Of a stretch of 64,000 bases of DNA, positions 1-10,609 are shown one piece after another. A program made the position numbers and the translations under genes. Each line of letters starts with the position of its first letter. Within the stretch, counting starts at the first letter, position 1. The DNA comes from Rugalucina vietnamica (Eukaryota > Mollusca > Bivalvia > Lucinida > Lucinidae). The stretch is from positions 1,247,501 to 1,311,500 of the forward strand of contig OZ024884.1 in NCBI GenBank assembly GCA_964017185.1, given 5' to 3'. The notes beneath the pieces were generated by a model. It searched no databases and had not been told where the DNA came from. It saw only the letters and a list, made by a program, of their open reading frames with translations.

Positions 1-51
1 TGTATGTGCCCACCAAATTTGTCCGTGCAATCGTCGATTGCATAACTTAAA

Positions 52-3000
52 ATGATTGATATTGCAATGTATAGGGCACGGATAGGCTTGCATTATCATA
101 AACACTTCAAAGTGAAGGGCATTAAACATTTTACAAGTTTCGAATTTTTAGTGATGCTCTCCATTATCTTACTGCGATGTGGCGATGTTCACCCAAACCC
201 TGGGCCGCTCTACACGGGATCAAACTCATCTGATGAGCACAGTTCTAGTGATTCTTCGATCAATGATTCTACATTACGATATTATGATCTTATCCAGGAA
301 AAGTTTTCCGTCGTTCATTATAATGTACATAGCCTGCAACATAAGGTATCCCTTCTAGAATCTGAGCTTTCTTCTTTCCAAGTTCTATGTTTCACTGAAA
401 CATGGCTCAACAATAGTATAACTGATGATAGTATACACATGTCCGACTATAAGCCGCCCTTTAGGCGAGACCGCCAGGATGATAGCCACGGTGGAATATG
501 CGTATATGTGAAAGAAAACCTATTTGCTAAACGTAGAAATGATCTTGAACCTCAAGATATAGAATGTGTTTGGATTGAGATATCGTTAAATCGCAAGAAA
601 ATGCTTATTGGTACATTTTACAGACCTCCCACCTCTCCCGCTTCTACACTTACATCAATTGAAACATCAATCGGCCTTGCTTGCGACACAAACATCAGTG
701 ATATTTTAATTGTAGGGGATTTCAACTTAGATGTTCTAAAGCGAGCTTCTGGAAATAAGATCAATAGCATTTGTTACCAGTTTAACCTATATAACCTAAT
801 TGAGGAACCTACCCATTTTTTCGCTGACTCCTCGTCGTGTATTGATCTCATATTGACTTCCAATAAAAATTCTATACTATTAAGTGGAGTAGGGGATCCC
901 TTTTTAGAACAAAATATCAAATATCACTGTCCGGTTTTTTGTATTTTCGAATTTTGTAAAAATGTTCCAAAAACATTTACAAGACATATCTGGCTTTACG
1001 ATAAAGGCAACTTTAATGGATTACGTAATGCACTGTCACAAACAGACTGGGAGACAATTAAACACCCCAATATCGATACTTATGCAAAACAATTTTCTGA
1101 GCATATATTGAATACGGCAAAAAAGTTCATACCTAATAAAAATGTGACAATTCGCGAAACAGATCCGCCCTGGCTTACCTCCAAAATAAAGAAAATGAAG
1201 CGCAAACGCAAACGCCTTTATGACAAATACATGCAATTAAGGACTGAAACAAATCATGACAACTATAAGATGTATAGAAACAAAGTTACGAACGAAATTA
1301 GAAAATCTAAAAAGTCAGTCACAGATAAAATCTCCAGCAAACTTCGAGACACAAACTTGCAGCCTAAAGACTACTGGCGAACACTCAAACAATTTATCAA
1401 ACCCCAACAGCGCTCTTCCATTCCTCCATTAAATGCAGACGGCATAATTCTCGACGACGACACAGACAAAGCGAACTTTCTTAACGATTACTTTACCCAA
1501 CAAACATCTTTAGATGATACCCATGCATCACTTCCGGCTACGCCCCTTGAAAACAACAGTACTCTTAATTCTATTTTAATAACCAGAGGAGAAGTTCAAG
1601 AGATATTAAAATATCTGAAAGTGGGCAAAGCAGTGGGACCCGACACAATTAGCAATAAACTGCTGAAAGAGCTTTCAACACCTTTGTCCTCGCCTCTTTG
1701 TGACCTGTTTAATTTTTCTTTACGACGTGGACAGTTTCCCAACTCCTGGAAAGAAGCTAATATCACACCTATACACAAGAAGGATGATCCGTCTGATGTC
1801 TCTAACTATCGCCCTATCTCTTTGTTAAATACCATTGGAAAAGTCTTTGAAAAGATTGTTCATAAACATGTATTCAATTTCTTCCGTGACAACAACATCC
1901 TAACATCTCTCCAGTCTGGATTCTTACCAGGGGACTCTACTGTCAACCAGCTTGTAGACTTGTATAATACATTTTGTAAAGCTCTCGATGACGGCAAAGA
2001 AGTCCGTGCTATATTTTGTGACATCAGCAAGGCATTTGATAGAGTATGGCATAGAGGTTTACTATATAAATTAAGGCGTGCTGGCATTACCGGCTCTCTT
2101 CTCTCTTGGTTTTCTAACTATCTACAAGATAGGAAACAACGAGTTGTTCTTCCGGGTGCTTCTTCCAATTGGTCTACAGTGCAAGCTGGTGTTCCCCAGG
2201 GATCTATCCTCGGCCCTCTTCTTTTCCTTCTTTATATTAACGATATTGTAGTTGACATCCAGTCTTCAATTAGATTGTTTGCTGATGACACGAGCCTCTA
2301 TATAATTGTTGACGACCCACTCGGCGCCGCAGTCACCTTAAACTCTGACCTTTCCAAAATCCATAGATGGGCCTCTCAATGGCTAGTCAAATTTAATCCT
2401 TCTAAATCTGAGTCTCTTCTCTTTTCAAGGAAAGTTAACAAACTCTACCATCCACCAGTAACTATGAATTATCAGGAAGTGACAGAAGTTACTAGTCATA
2501 AACACTTAGGAATATACTTTTCAAATCAGTGTACATGGCACGAACATATAGAATACGTAAAGAAAAAAGCTTGGCAACGCATTTATATTATGCGTCGCTG
2601 TAAATTTCAACTTGATCGAAAATCTCTCCAAACCATTTATTTCTCTTTTATTAGACCGCTACTTGAATATGCTGATGTTGTGTGGAATAATTGCACTCAA
2701 TATGAAGCCGAAGATCTAGAACTTATTCAAAATGAAGCAGCTCGTATTGTAACCGGGGCAACCAGACTAGCATCAGTTGAATCACTTCTAACCGAAACTG
2801 GCTGGGAATCACTTAGTGACAGAAGGAGAAAGCACAAACTTATCATGTTCTATAAAATGAAAAACAGCCTATGTCCCGAGTATCTGTCTTCTCTCATCCC
2901 GACAAGTGTCGGGTCATCTGTTGGCTATAGCTTACGCAATGCAAATGATATAAAGACCATCAAGGCTAATTCTGAATTGTACCATAAATCGTTTTTACCG

Positions 3001-3432
3001 TCCACCATAAGAGAATGGAATGACCTACCCCGTACCGTTCGAGATTCTCCCTCCCTTGCAAATTTTAAACACCAGTTGAATAGCAATTTGATAGCACCCC
3101 CAGCATATTACTTGACAGGAAACCGCTCAGATCAAATTAATCATACCAGAATCAGGACACGCAGTAGTGCATTAAATCAACATTTGTTCGCACGAAATAT
3201 CGTACCTAGTAACTTATGTGCGTGTGGCGGAATTGAAAGCTCTCGCCATTATCTCCTAGAATGTAACCTTTATCAAGCTATTCGTATAGACATGTTAGCA
3301 ACAATTTCGACAATATGTATTCCCAGTATTGATATTTTAATCTATGGTAGCCCAGACGTTTCAATTAATGATAACACTGTAATCTTTAAGGCTGTTCAAA
3401 GATTCATATCAAAATCAAAACGCTTTTGTTAA
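52..3432 (+). CDS. Non-LTR retrotransposon polyprotein (APE endonuclease + reverse transcriptase), intact
   Basis: This 1,126-residue frame runs unbroken from ATG to TAA. Residues 45-52 read DVHPNPGP, a 2A-like ribosome-skipping motif, preceded by a hydrophobic run (about 30-41). Residues 85-300 form an APE-type endonuclease: N91, TETW with E116, Y190 in YRPP, GDFN with D223 and N225, D265, H292. The reverse transcriptase covers about 520-800, with D657 in the CDISKAFD stretch, GVPQGSILGP, and FADD with D745/D746. Near the C terminus, C1056-x-C1058-x7-H1066-x4-C1071 is a zinc-binding-type motif found in several non-LTR clades. The protein would nick target DNA and copy its own RNA there. The CR1/L2/Jockey side of the APE elements fits, but I did not resolve the clade. 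Only 51 bases of leader are present, so any ORF1 or 5' UTR lies outside. Completeness suggests a young, possibly active copy. Confidence 0.93.
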   Translation: MIDIAMYRARIGLHYHKHFKVKGIKHFTSFEFLVMLSIILLRCGDVHPNPGPLYTGSNSSDEHSSSDSSINDSTLRYYDLIQEKFSVVHYNVHSLQHKVSLLESELSSFQVLCFTETWLNNSITDDSIHMSDYKPPFRRDRQDDSHGGICVYVKENLFAKRRNDLEPQDIECVWIEISLNRKKMLIGTFYRPPTSPASTLTSIETSIGLACDTNISDILIVGDFNLDVLKRASGNKINSICYQFNLYNLIEEPTHFFADSSSCIDLILTSNKNSILLSGVGDPFLEQNIKYHCPVFCIFEFCKNVPKTFTRHIWLYDKGNFNGLRNALSQTDWETIKHPNIDTYAKQFSEHILNTAKKFIPNKNVTIRETDPPWLTSKIKKMKRKRKRLYDKYMQLRTETNHDNYKMYRNKVTNEIRKSKKSVTDKISSKLRDTNLQPKDYWRTLKQFIKPQQRSSIPPLNADGIILDDDTDKANFLNDYFTQQTSLDDTHASLPATPLENNSTLNSILITRGEVQEILKYLKVGKAVGPDTISNKLLKELSTPLSSPLCDLFNFSLRRGQFPNSWKEANITPIHKKDDPSDVSNYRPISLLNTIGKVFEKIVHKHVFNFFRDNNILTSLQSGFLPGDSTVNQLVDLYNTFCKALDDGKEVRAIFCDISKAFDRVWHRGLLYKLRRAGITGSLLSWFSNYLQDRKQRVVLPGASSNWSTVQAGVPQGSILGPLLFLLYINDIVVDIQSSIRLFADDTSLYIIVDDPLGAAVTLNSDLSKIHRWASQWLVKFNPSKSESLLFSRKVNKLYHPPVTMNYQEVTEVTSHKHLGIYFSNQCTWHEHIEYVKKKAWQRIYIMRRCKFQLDRKSLQTIYFSFIRPLLEYADVVWNNCTQYEAEDLELIQNEAARIVTGATRLASVESLLTETGWESLSDRRRKHKLIMFYKMKNSLCPEYLSSLIPTSVGSSVGYSLRNANDIKTIKANSELYHKSFLPSTIREWNDLPRTVRDSPSLANFKHQLNSNLIAPPAYYLTGNRSDQINHTRIRTRSSALNQHLFARNIVPSNLCACGGIESSRHYLLECNLYQAIRIDMLATISTICIPSIDILIYGSPDVSINDNTVIFKAVQRFISKSKRFC
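184..207 (+). other. 2A-like translational recoding motif
   Basis: The codons give D-V-H-P-N-P-G-P at residues 45-52. The family pattern is D-V/I-E-x-N-P-G-P; here H replaces the usual E. In 2A sequences the ribosome skips the Gly-Pro bond (G51/P52), which would release a 51-residue leader. The hydrophobic stretch just before resembles the leader 2A sequences described in sea-urchin and mollusc non-LTR elements. Activity with H at this position is not certain. Confidence 0.75.
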
Positions 3433-3840
3433 TATCATAACAATGCCCTAGAAACACGTAAAACGAATATTGATATGTTTTATTCACCCTTTTACAATTC
3501 TTGAGGCTGTGCGGCTCCCAACTTCCCCGTGGAGCTATTACTCAAATTATAATTAGTTTTTCTTGTTTATCTAATCTTGATTACAAAGATAGATATCCTA
3601 ACTTGTCGTATATTGCTGACAATATGCTTCTTCTGTTCAGCATAAAATACTTTATTTCTGGTATCACATTCATCAGTGTGTATAATATATAAATACGATT
3701 GTCTCACGAGTCTAATAATTAGTGCAGTTTCTAAGTGTCACATCGGGAAACGGATCACAAAAGTCTTAACTGACTTACTTCCGAATCCTTATTGTATGTA
3801 AAATCTGTATTGTTGTCATCATGCTTGTCGTTATCATATG
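3433..3840 (+). other. 3' untranslated region of the non-LTR element and junction
   Basis: This stretch has no gene. It begins right after the retrotransposon stop codon and is ordinary AT-rich sequence. I see no simple-repeat or poly(A) tail marking the element's 3' end. An AATAAA lies at 3853-3858, but it overlaps the neighbouring minus-strand ORF, so its role is unclear. Confidence 0.5.
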
Positions 3841-4297
3841 TTATACAATAGAAATAAAGTTTAAACCAATCCTGGACATATCGCTTGAACAAAGATCGCG
3901 CCACCGTTTATTACCAATACCAGTAACAGTTAAAGTCTTAAACTGACTTTCAAGCAATAGCTCACATTTCGATCCTTGCACATGTGTCAGACATTTCGTT
4001 ACAAAGGATGAGGCATCCACATTAATACTATCAGAAACAAAATCTGCCTTAACATTAGCAAGGAACATCTGATAGAAATTATTTGAAACAAAATTGAAAA
4101 CAGTTTTACTATCGTCCTAGCTTGTCTGATAGAAGATCCGTTTCGTTCATCTCCGATACAGATTTCTCGCCATCAGAACTTTCATATGATGAGATCGTCG
4201 TTGTTGTAGAATTTTGATCGGCAGAATCTGGTCGGAATTCGCACAATCGTTCATCGTTCTTCAAATCCGAGTCACTCGGTCCAATGTCGGAATCCAT
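3841..4297 (-). pseudogene. Frame-broken short ORF, acidic N-terminus, unknown family
   Basis: On the minus strand an ATG at 4297 sits in a good Kozak context (A at -3, G at +4). It opens a Ser/Asp/Glu-rich 62-residue frame that stops at 4109. An overlapping second frame, open from before 4109 down to 3841, continues as a well-composed sequence (VTGIGNKRWRDL region). Together they look like one protein of about 150 residues split by a frame change. A CRE-type palindrome (TGACGTCA, 4466-4473) lies about 170 bases upstream of the start. I do not recognise the family. A gag-like ORF1 of a mobile element or the first exon of a host gene are both possible. It lies tail-to-tail with the retrotransposon. 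Confidence 0.3.
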
Positions 4298-4895
4298 TTT
4301 TCTAAAATATCTTCAAAAACACGGATTTTTGTCCCTTGGATTGTATACCGGAGCCTTTTTTAAAGTTTTGTCTACTTAAAATTTTACTTGTTTTGTAAAG
4401 TTCGCGTTGATCTTCTTATTTAATTTATTATTAATAACTTATAAAGCGAGCGTTAAAAACAATTATGACGTCATGGCACCAAAACGTTTGATTGCTTCTC
4501 GATTTTGATTTTTTACAAACTTCAACTTATTTGCCTTAAATTGCCTACCTTCATTTCCATATTTTGCTATTCAGATTGAAATTAAATCAGTATTTTTGTC
4601 ACGATTAAAATTTTGTCGCTTGTTAACTGTCTCGAATATCACTTTTATAATAACTTAAAGTGCGACCGTTTAAGAACTGCATTTTATTTAGCAAAACAAA
4701 AATGCAGCTTGTATGGTCAGGTATAATAATGGTAATAATGGTCCCTATATTTAAGCAGGATAACGTATTTAGCACACTTGCCGATCTTCCATACGGTCCC
4801 CAAGTGAATACAGACAATGGTTATTATCAGACCTTTTTTGTTATTTTTCAGACTTTTTCATATTTCTTCTTTAGGAATGCGATATAAGTGGTGCT

Positions 4896-4931
<36 letters not shown>

Positions 4932-6404
4932 CATGGTGACAGGAAAACCAAAATAAACGTATTCACTTTATTTTCTGACACCGACCTTAAAATAGTTGCA
5001 TTTAAAGTTCAAGATAATGTAATCTGATTGATATATTTTAAATGACACCCAATCAAAGTTGAAAAAATGACTAAAATTTCTCGATCGAAGGGTGAAAAAT
5101 GGGGGTAGAGATACAATTTCTGCTACAATTTGACATCTAGTTTGTTTAATCGAATATTTATACGCCTATTTGTATCTGCCATCGACGCTTTGTAGACTAC
5201 TTGCTACAAAATGCAAATCTCAGATAACATATTTCGTTGCCTAGCAACCAAAATCTATGGAAAATGCATAGAGCCGAAATCTCATAGGTTCTGGCGTTGC
5301 TAAGCAGCAGTTGACACGCGTGGGGCTGTATGAACATTGCAGTTTCCTAGAAAGTTCTGGCTAAGGTAACATTACACAAACATATATATATAGATCATAG
5401 CTATTTAAAACACCACCAAATAAATTCCAAAGCTTTAAGTTGATTTATTTAATTTTTGAAAAGTGGTTTTCGCGGCCACGACACCTTCGCTGCCATTCTA
5501 TGGTTGCTAAGCAACATAAAGTGTATGGTCCGATTTGGTTGATGTTTATTTTCCTGAATGCAGATTGAATCAAACATTCAGAAATTAAAAACATTACCTC
5601 TGTCAGATAAAAACACACAAAAATACGCTACATATTGCATAACTTTTTGAATGACCTACGTATCACGTTTTTAATCATTAACTATAATATAGTCACACCT
5701 GGCGGACAAGCCCCGCGGCAGAGACATCAGTCCCAGAGACAACCGGAACATAATATACTGAAGTTAATCAGAAAGCAATCAGTCTTATGCATAATTAAGT
5801 GCATGATATCTTGATCCAGGCAAGACCAAATATAGCAACAAAGATCGGTCGAGCTCAGACTGTATGGTGCCAAAGTGTCACGAGAAAAAAACAATTTAAC
5901 AAGCAAACGCATATGACTATTATATTACAGCTCTACCAACATACAGAAAGACATTACTCAAATTTGACATGATTTTAAGGCCAATTCCGTCTATATGGTT
6001 ATAGTCTATTAGTGTAGTATTATATATTCTAACACGACGATATCGCCTTTCCCATTGAACCTAATGGAAACGTCACCGTTAGCAAATAAACTATAATTCG
6101 CTGTAAACAAAATAACGCGCGTAAGGTGGCTTTTTTGTGACGTCTTACATAAACATTCATGTCCGCCGAGAATGAGTCCACTGGAAAGCATTTTAAAATG
6201 TAAGCATTTAATTATTAGTCTTGCAAGAACGTTAAATGCATGCATTTAATTTTATATCCAATGTAAAACACACAGAAATAATGCACCTTGATTTTCACGT
6301 GCTGTGAATTCGGTTTCATTGTGTGAGTATTATGGACGTATGCTCACCACGGATGATGATATTTCAGTTAAGCTCATGCGTTGAATATATGGTGTATTTT
6401 AAGT
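4298..6404. other. Non-coding, AT-rich; poly-T tract
   Basis: I find no supported gene here. A run of 33 T occupies 4897-4929, possibly the tail of a minus-strand retrocopy. Several GTTGC(T)AGGCAAC-type words (about 5237, 5294, 5502) recur and are partly self-complementary. Confidence 0.5.
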
Positions 6405-6674
6405 CGGAGAATGTCTTCGTAAATTATCCATTCCTGAAAAAAAAAAATGAATCCTCGGCCCATTCGGGGCCTCGGATCCATTATTTTTCAGGAATGGATA
6501 GTTACTCGGACTTTCTCCTTTACGTAAATAACTACCACCTGACCAAAAATAAACCTATTTATCAGGTGAGTATTAGTAAGCAGATGAAATGGCGAGCTTT
6601 CAGCGAGTCCTTTCATCTGCTTACGGTCCGAGCGTGATAAATCGGTTCATTTTAGTCACGGAGTAGTTATTCAC
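6405..6674. repeat. Two adjacent imperfect hairpins (MITE-like foldback)
   Basis: Arms 6405-6458 and 6470-6517 are complementary around TATCCATTCCTGAAAAA and its reverse complement, with an 11-base loop. Directly after it, 6576-6589 and 6611-6624 form a 14-bp stem (GTAAGCAGATGAAA). That stem is enclosed by AACC-ATTTATCA (6551-6564 against 6635-6647) and by a TAACTAC pair (6523-6536 against 6663-6674). No coding content. Confidence 0.75.
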
Positions 6675-7311
6675 TTTATAATGCAACGAAAGCCGACAAA
6701 TTTCGCGAAAAAAAAATCACCCGATGTGAGGAGATCTGTTTTTCGCCATTTTGTTTATTTAGTCAACAGCTCAGCAATCACTCCGCAGAACGACTCCTCG
6801 ACATTCGCCACCATAGCAGTAGATTTTGTTGATAATTTAATTTTTTCTTGTCCATTGTTTCATCTACGTAGCGTTGCATAACAATGGCAGAGATTGACGT
6901 CACAAAACGTGACTAAATTTGACGTCACTGGCGCGCTTCTTTTTGTTGCGTTAAATTGCAACGCGGTCTTTATCTAGTCAGTAGAGATTTTAGTCAGTAG
7001 AGATGGCCTTTATTCGGTCAGTAGCTAAATAAAGTTTCCACTCATGAACACCCCTTTATTAGGCCGATATGTAGGGTTGTTGCATTATAATGGTCATTAC
7101 AAAATAGTCTGACTAATCTGGTCAAATAAAGACAAACAGCCTGTAGAACCCTTATACATTCAAAGTAACATTGTCTTTTAATACTTAAAAATGTCCGAAG
7201 GTACATTTTCTCACGTTAAGGCGCAAATATTACCAGATGCCGCTTATTTTATGATTGAGGTTTGAAAAATCAGATCAGAAAAGTGGTAATTGTATTCTAC
7301 ATTTTGCTTAG
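6675..7311. other. Intron/intergenic sequence with CRE-like sites and short direct repeats
   Basis: There is no gene. Two GACGTCA sites lie at about 6896-6902 and 6924-6930. A short direct repeat (TAGTCAGTAGAGAT) lies at about 6976-7004, with a related TCGGTCAGTAG at 7015-7025. The end is presumably intron leading to the exchanger exon at 7312. Confidence 0.4.
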
Positions 7312-7420
7312 GAATTCGAAAAAGACGAGAACTTTGAAGTTATCTTAGAATCTGTGAGCCCTCACGGGGCTAAACTTGGTAAATTGAAAAGAACTATTGT
7401 CACCATAGTTGACGATGATG
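7312..7420 (+). CDS. NCX: Sodium/calcium exchanger exon: end of a Calx-beta domain
   Basis: Frame 0 from GAA at 7312 encodes about 36 residues, starting EFEKDENFEVILES and ending VTIVDDD, the typical close of a Calx-beta (calcium-sensor) domain. The acceptor TTGCTTAG and donor GTAAGT (7421) are canonical. The exon ends in phase 1, and the codon is completed by the next exon at 7634. In the SLC8 family this region lies in the large cytosolic loop between the two transmembrane halves. Upstream exons (alpha-1 repeat, first Calx-beta) are not in the window. They must lie beyond the left edge or be masked by the insertions at 1-7 kb. Confidence 0.85.
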
Positions 7421-7633
7421 GTAAGTACCACTGGAAAAGATAATTGTATACAATTGAACTTATATAAACATATACCATAACAACAGTCTACTGGCATCAC
7501 AACAAATGGTCAGTAACGTCAAGTATTTTTTTCTTGTAATATCGTATGACTGATTGTTCTAATTAAACGAACAACATACCTAGAGTAAAGAAAAGATTGG
7601 CTCTTGTTTTCATATTTCTTTTTGTAATTCCAG

Positions 7634-7812
7634 AATTAAACGGTTTTGTATGCAGAATTGCAAATCTGACCAATACGAACCTGGATGCCATGCGAGTACA
7701 GAGAGCTACATGGGGCAAACAATTTGTAGATGCGATGAATGTCAATGGTGGCGACCTTGAAACTGCCACAGTTCTCGATTACGTCCTGCACTTCTTCTGT
7801 TTTGGCTGGAAA
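7634..7812 (+). CDS. NCX: Sodium/calcium exchanger exon: cytosolic loop to first helix of second half
   Basis: After acceptor ATTCCAG, two bases complete the split codon and 59 residues follow, ending FFCFGWK before a GTGGGT donor. The pattern W-x-K/E-Q-F followed by DYVLHFFCFGWK matches the end of the NCX loop and the start of the first transmembrane helix after it. The join to the exon at 8318 is phase 0 and keeps the family spacing (WK then LIFALIPP). Confidence 0.87.
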
Positions 7813-7893
7813 GTGGGTTGAACATCAAGTACAAGTATCGACACAAATCTTAAAAGTAGAAACAACAACAATAACAACAAGAACAATTACAGC

Positions 7894-7944
<51 letters not shown>

Positions 7945-8317
7945 TATAATACTTCAAATTACCATTCTAAAATTCCTTTTGGTTATTCCTATTCCAAAGA
8001 AAAAATAGACCTACAGTTATATAAATTTTCATTGGTAAAACTCCTTGAATGCCATGCTGCAATAATTACAATTAAAACCGGTGCACTGTTTAATCAGCCT
8101 GATTTGAAAACTTTTTGTATTGTGTTCTAGATACATTCAACAATTTTAGTAATGTTGGGTTGTTTTGATTAACCTGTATATGGGAAGTTTTAGGACCACC
8201 GTGCCGTGGTGTTCGAAACCCGAGATATCGATCTGGAATCTGGCGCGCTCTACCACTTGTTCATAGCGCATCATTTTTTGCCTTCAAAATTATCTACCGA
8301 TTTCCATTCCATTCCAG
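7813..8317 (+). other. Intron with an ATA/AAT microsatellite
   Basis: This is the intron between two exchanger exons. A perfect AAT-type microsatellite spans about 7893-7944. Open frames across it are spurious. Confidence 0.8.
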
Positions 8318-8647
8318 CTAATATTTGCATTGATACCACCACCGAGTATCTGGGGCGGCTGGTTGACCTTCTATGTTGGTCTTGTATTCATGGGCGTCCT
8401 GACTGCCCTCATCAACGACCTAGCTACCATTTTCGGCTGTCTTATTGGCCTTAGAGATCCTGTTACCGCCATCACTTTCGTCACCATAGGAACCAATTTA
8501 TCGGATCTATTTGCAAGCAGGACTGCAGCCAAGCGAGAGAAATGGGCAGATAACGCCATTGAAAACGTGTTGGTCAGCAACGCTACTAATGTTTTCCTTG
8601 GCATCGGTTTCGCATGGTTTGTTTCATCATGTTACTGGACTGCACAG
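8318..8647 (+). CDS. NCX: Sodium/calcium exchanger exon: alpha-2 repeat, divergent
   Basis: This exon encodes 110 residues (LIFALIPP to WTAQ), bounded by TTCCAG and GTAGGG. It holds the alpha-2 repeat, half of the ion-translocation site. Family landmarks are kept: GDLA-like NDLA, FGCLIGLRD, the acidic residue of the GTSxPD motif (D63), FAS, SNATNVFLGIG. Several near-invariant positions differ. GTSVPD is GTNLSD (exon residues 58-63), and the GNVTGSN stretch reads ENVLVSN. Frame and splice sites are intact, so this looks like a divergent paralogue and not a pseudogene. It could have altered ion selectivity or lost transport. Confidence 0.93.
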
Positions 8648-9093
8648 GTAGGGGTTTTGAAAACAATGAAAATAAATAGATAGCAGGACCCAGACCACAG
8701 TTAATTTTACTATATAGTTTAATCATTTGTTATGCCTCCTACCTTTCTTACTGACATTTCTCGCTTTGTTTTGAAGCTTTTCTGCAAGCTAGCAGAGCAT
8801 GCCAGTTGTTTTAATCAAGTTTAAAGTATATTGTGACCTGCTCGTTTTAACTTTTCAAATATGACTATTGGTCTGATCCTCGCGCGCCGTGTTTACTAGC
8901 ACTAACATGAGGGAGGTAATTCGCCCCCAGTATTTTGCCAAATAAACATATACCTGGACTGTTCTAACATTTTCTGAAAGCTCCTGCAATGGTCTATTCC
9001 GAATGCTACAACAAGCAGAGTGTTCACATAAACTGGCTGTCTTACACCCCAGTGAACGGGGGAACTTCTTTGTGTGGAGTAGATACAGAACGT

Positions 9094-9231
9094 GTCAAGG
9101 GAAGTAATTGTGGTCTGATTCCTATCAGTCCCTCTTTTTGCTTTTAAATCAAAAGAAAAGCTTATCAGTCTTCAAAAGCACATTTACAGAGACTGTGCTA
9201 GCAATTGAGACCAATGGAAACAAATTCCGTA
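9094..9231 (+). repeat. Short dispersed repeat, order B-A
   Basis: Segment B (9094-9116, GTCAAGGGAAGTAATTG) is followed by segment A (9136-9231, TTTGCTTTTAAATCAAAAG onward). Both recur at 17372-17489 in the opposite order. Confidence 0.7.
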
Positions 9232-10609
9232 GTCTGACAGACATTTAAAACAATGTACTAATCTGCTCGGTTTGCGTCCCATTTCGCGGACACTTTTCAC
9301 GTCAAAGGACCAGTCTCCATAAGGGGGGGGGGGTTGGTGGTACCTGAATATTTGAATAATATTTTGGTAGCATATAGCCACATGAAGAGGACATGCACTG
9401 CTGGAAAGTTTGAGTTAAACGGGCTTTTTGTTTGGTAGATATGGGAAATTAAAGTGGGTGGGGTAAATCCATACCTGTTTTACCTGAAGGAGAAAATCAT
9501 CAATTTTCATTTGGACAAAAAGTTTTATCAAACAGTTCAAGGGCATTAGTCACATAGTAGATTGGTATGAGGATTAATTATGTGCCCCTAAAAGGTACCG
9601 AAAAACATTACATTGATACCAGGTCTTGAACTTTGAGTATTTTTATCGACAAACTTTGCCAAAAACATGAACACGTTTCTACAAAGCTACATAATCCAAC
9701 CATATTTTGAGGAAATATTGTACAATGCTTCGGTATTGCAGAATTATGGGGATGTTAGTGTAGCTTAGTTAATTAATGAGTTATGTGCCCTTGAATGCCA
9801 GAATCTGACATGAAAATGTAAAAATGTGTAAGTTTTTGGTTAAAGTTTCACTAGTTTTGTGTATTTCATGAATCAACCATCACAAATCATTCATATTTGG
9901 ACTATAGATACCCTATAGAGTTTCCTTTGTTTCCAAGAGTTCAGACCCCAGGGTCCATGCCCGGGGATTTGGCTAATGGTAAAAATCTAGGTCACCTTTA
10001 AAATGTGTTGTTTTCAATGTTAATGTTTCTTCTCTACTCCATATCTTAAAACTAATCATAGGAATATGCTCCTATTTGGATCATATATGCCCTGTAGGGT
10101 TTGCTTTTATTGCATGGCACCATGTCCTAGGTACCATCTCCAGGAGCGGGGCTACAGGTCTAAATCTAGGACACGAACAATTTTTGTAAGTCTATAACTT
10201 GACATACACAGTCTAGTCAAAAAAGAATTCATACATAGACCTATAGATACCTTGTTAAGTTCGGACTCGAGGGTCCATGTGTGGGGATGGGGCTAGAGGT
10301 CAAAATCTAGAATGTCTCAAAAATGTATTTTTTATACTTTTCCAAACAGATACGTCTTAAGATCCTTGGTTTGATGATCCTTTCTATAGAACTTGGCCTG
10401 TATGATTTGATAATAACCCATAGTCAGATCTATATGCTCATGCTCATTCAGGTGATCACGGGTAGACTGGCATATTTCAGATGAATCCATCGTCAAATGG
10501 TGCGTCGTTTATCTGACTTATTGCCTGTGACTTTTTGTTGCAGCCTATTGGGTGACTATGTTTGACGTAAGTCACATGGAATAACATGCATACTCTGAGC
10601 AATGTTAAG

